Shown: positions 63,845 through 64,000 of the stretch, piece by piece
How the letters are laid out: each line of letters begins with the position of its first letter
Numbering within the stretch: position 1 is the stretch's first letter
Source: Jeongeupia wiesaeckerbachi
GTDB taxonomy: Bacteria; Pseudomonadota; Gammaproteobacteria; Burkholderiales; Chitinibacteraceae
Direction of reading: 5' to 3'
Length of the DNA stretch: 64,000 nucleotides
Assembly (NCBI RefSeq): GCF_050916355.1
Contig: NZ_CP136946.1
Location: forward strand, 3,658,001 to 3,722,000
The notes under the pieces: model-generated
What the model was told of the DNA's origin: nothing
Databases searched by the model: none
What the model saw: only the letters and a program-made list of their open reading frames with translations
Program-made: the position numbers and the translations under genes

Positions 63845-64000
63845 ATGTTTACCTGTCTGAACCAAGCCTGCGAAGCGAAGTGGAAGCCCGAGGAAGTCGA
63901 AATCAGGAACGAAGGCCAGGGCGAACTGTTCCGCTGCCCCTTGTGCCGCGCCCGCAACTTCGTGACGCGCAGCGTCAAGGCCGACGGCTCGGTCGTCTAC
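63845..64000 (+). CDS. Zinc-finger protein, truncated by the window edge
   Basis: The first 52 residues are visible, beginning MFTCLNQACEAKW and including a FRCPLCRARNF knuckle, so two Cys pairs likely bind zinc. No stop is reached before the window ends. A separate family name cannot be given. Confidence 0.55.
   Translation, partial: MFTCLNQACEAKWKPEEVEIRNEGQGELFRCPLCRARNFVTRSVKADGSVVY

Overview
The window is G+C-rich, densely packed chromosomal DNA from a Gram-negative bacterium. The gene set (yajC-secD-secF with tgt and queA nearby, aroQ-accB-accC-prmA, dedA-bioC, ettA, ftsK, argP/argO, class C beta-lactamase, outer-membrane lipoproteins) and the protein sequences suggest a betaproteobacterium, probably of the order Neisseriales (Chromobacteriaceae/Chitinibacteraceae type). 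This is inference from protein families; no rRNA marker is present. I found no tRNA, rRNA, CRISPR array, insertion sequence or prophage.

Layout. 1-3.7 kb: a DMT transporter, then a decayed iron/siderophore locus: a ferric-chelate reductase (YqjH type) with its PadR regulator (YqjI type), a frameshifted piece of an iron-siderophore ABC ATPase, and a siderophore-esterase-like gene that has lost its 5' end at the same junction. 4-13.3 kb: ftsK, truC, an MFS symporter, ettA, a VF530 gene with no ordinary start codon, an EI24 membrane protein and a YkgJ cysteine-cluster protein. 13.4-16 kb: a TelA/YiaAB tellurite-resistance-like group. 16-29.5 kb: mixed metabolism and transport (metallo-beta-lactamase-fold hydrolase, TonB-like protein, argP/argO, GST, a sugar ABC permease pair without partners, polysaccharide deacetylase, fumC, BamA-like protein, DUF1615 lipoprotein). 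29.5-40 kb: acpH, ampC, dedA-bioC, secDF-yajC, tgt, a CAP lipoprotein on the opposite strand, queA. 40.2-47.8 kb: aroQ-accB-accC, prmA, a DUF3426 zinc-ribbon membrane protein overlapping gcvH, tpx and secreted proteins of unknown role. 48-53.3 kb: a MerR/carboxymuconolactone-decarboxylase operon, kdpDE without kdpFABC, and a glutamine amidotransferase. 53.6-61.4 kb: an exported erythromycin-esterase-family protein and the fructose locus. 61.8-64 kb: two secreted proteins and a truncated zinc-finger gene at the window edge.

The most notable system is the fructose locus (54.9-61.4 kb). The usual fruB product (EIIA-HPr-EI) and fruK product (1-phosphofructokinase) are one continuous 707-residue protein. 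Between HPr and the kinase lies a helical stretch resembling the HPr-binding part of enzyme I, and the catalytic parts of EI are missing. This fused gene and fruA are divergent from a LacI-family regulator and a pyrophosphate-type phosphofructokinase, with two matching LacI-type operators in the shared intergenic region. Other points of interest are the reciprocal deletion scar in the siderophore locus, a YqjI homologue lacking the metal-binding N-terminus with three tandem 12-bp operator units, a probable CTG start for the VF530 gene, a MerR-type promoter with a 19-bp spacer, and an in-frame hexanucleotide microsatellite in the DUF3426 gene.
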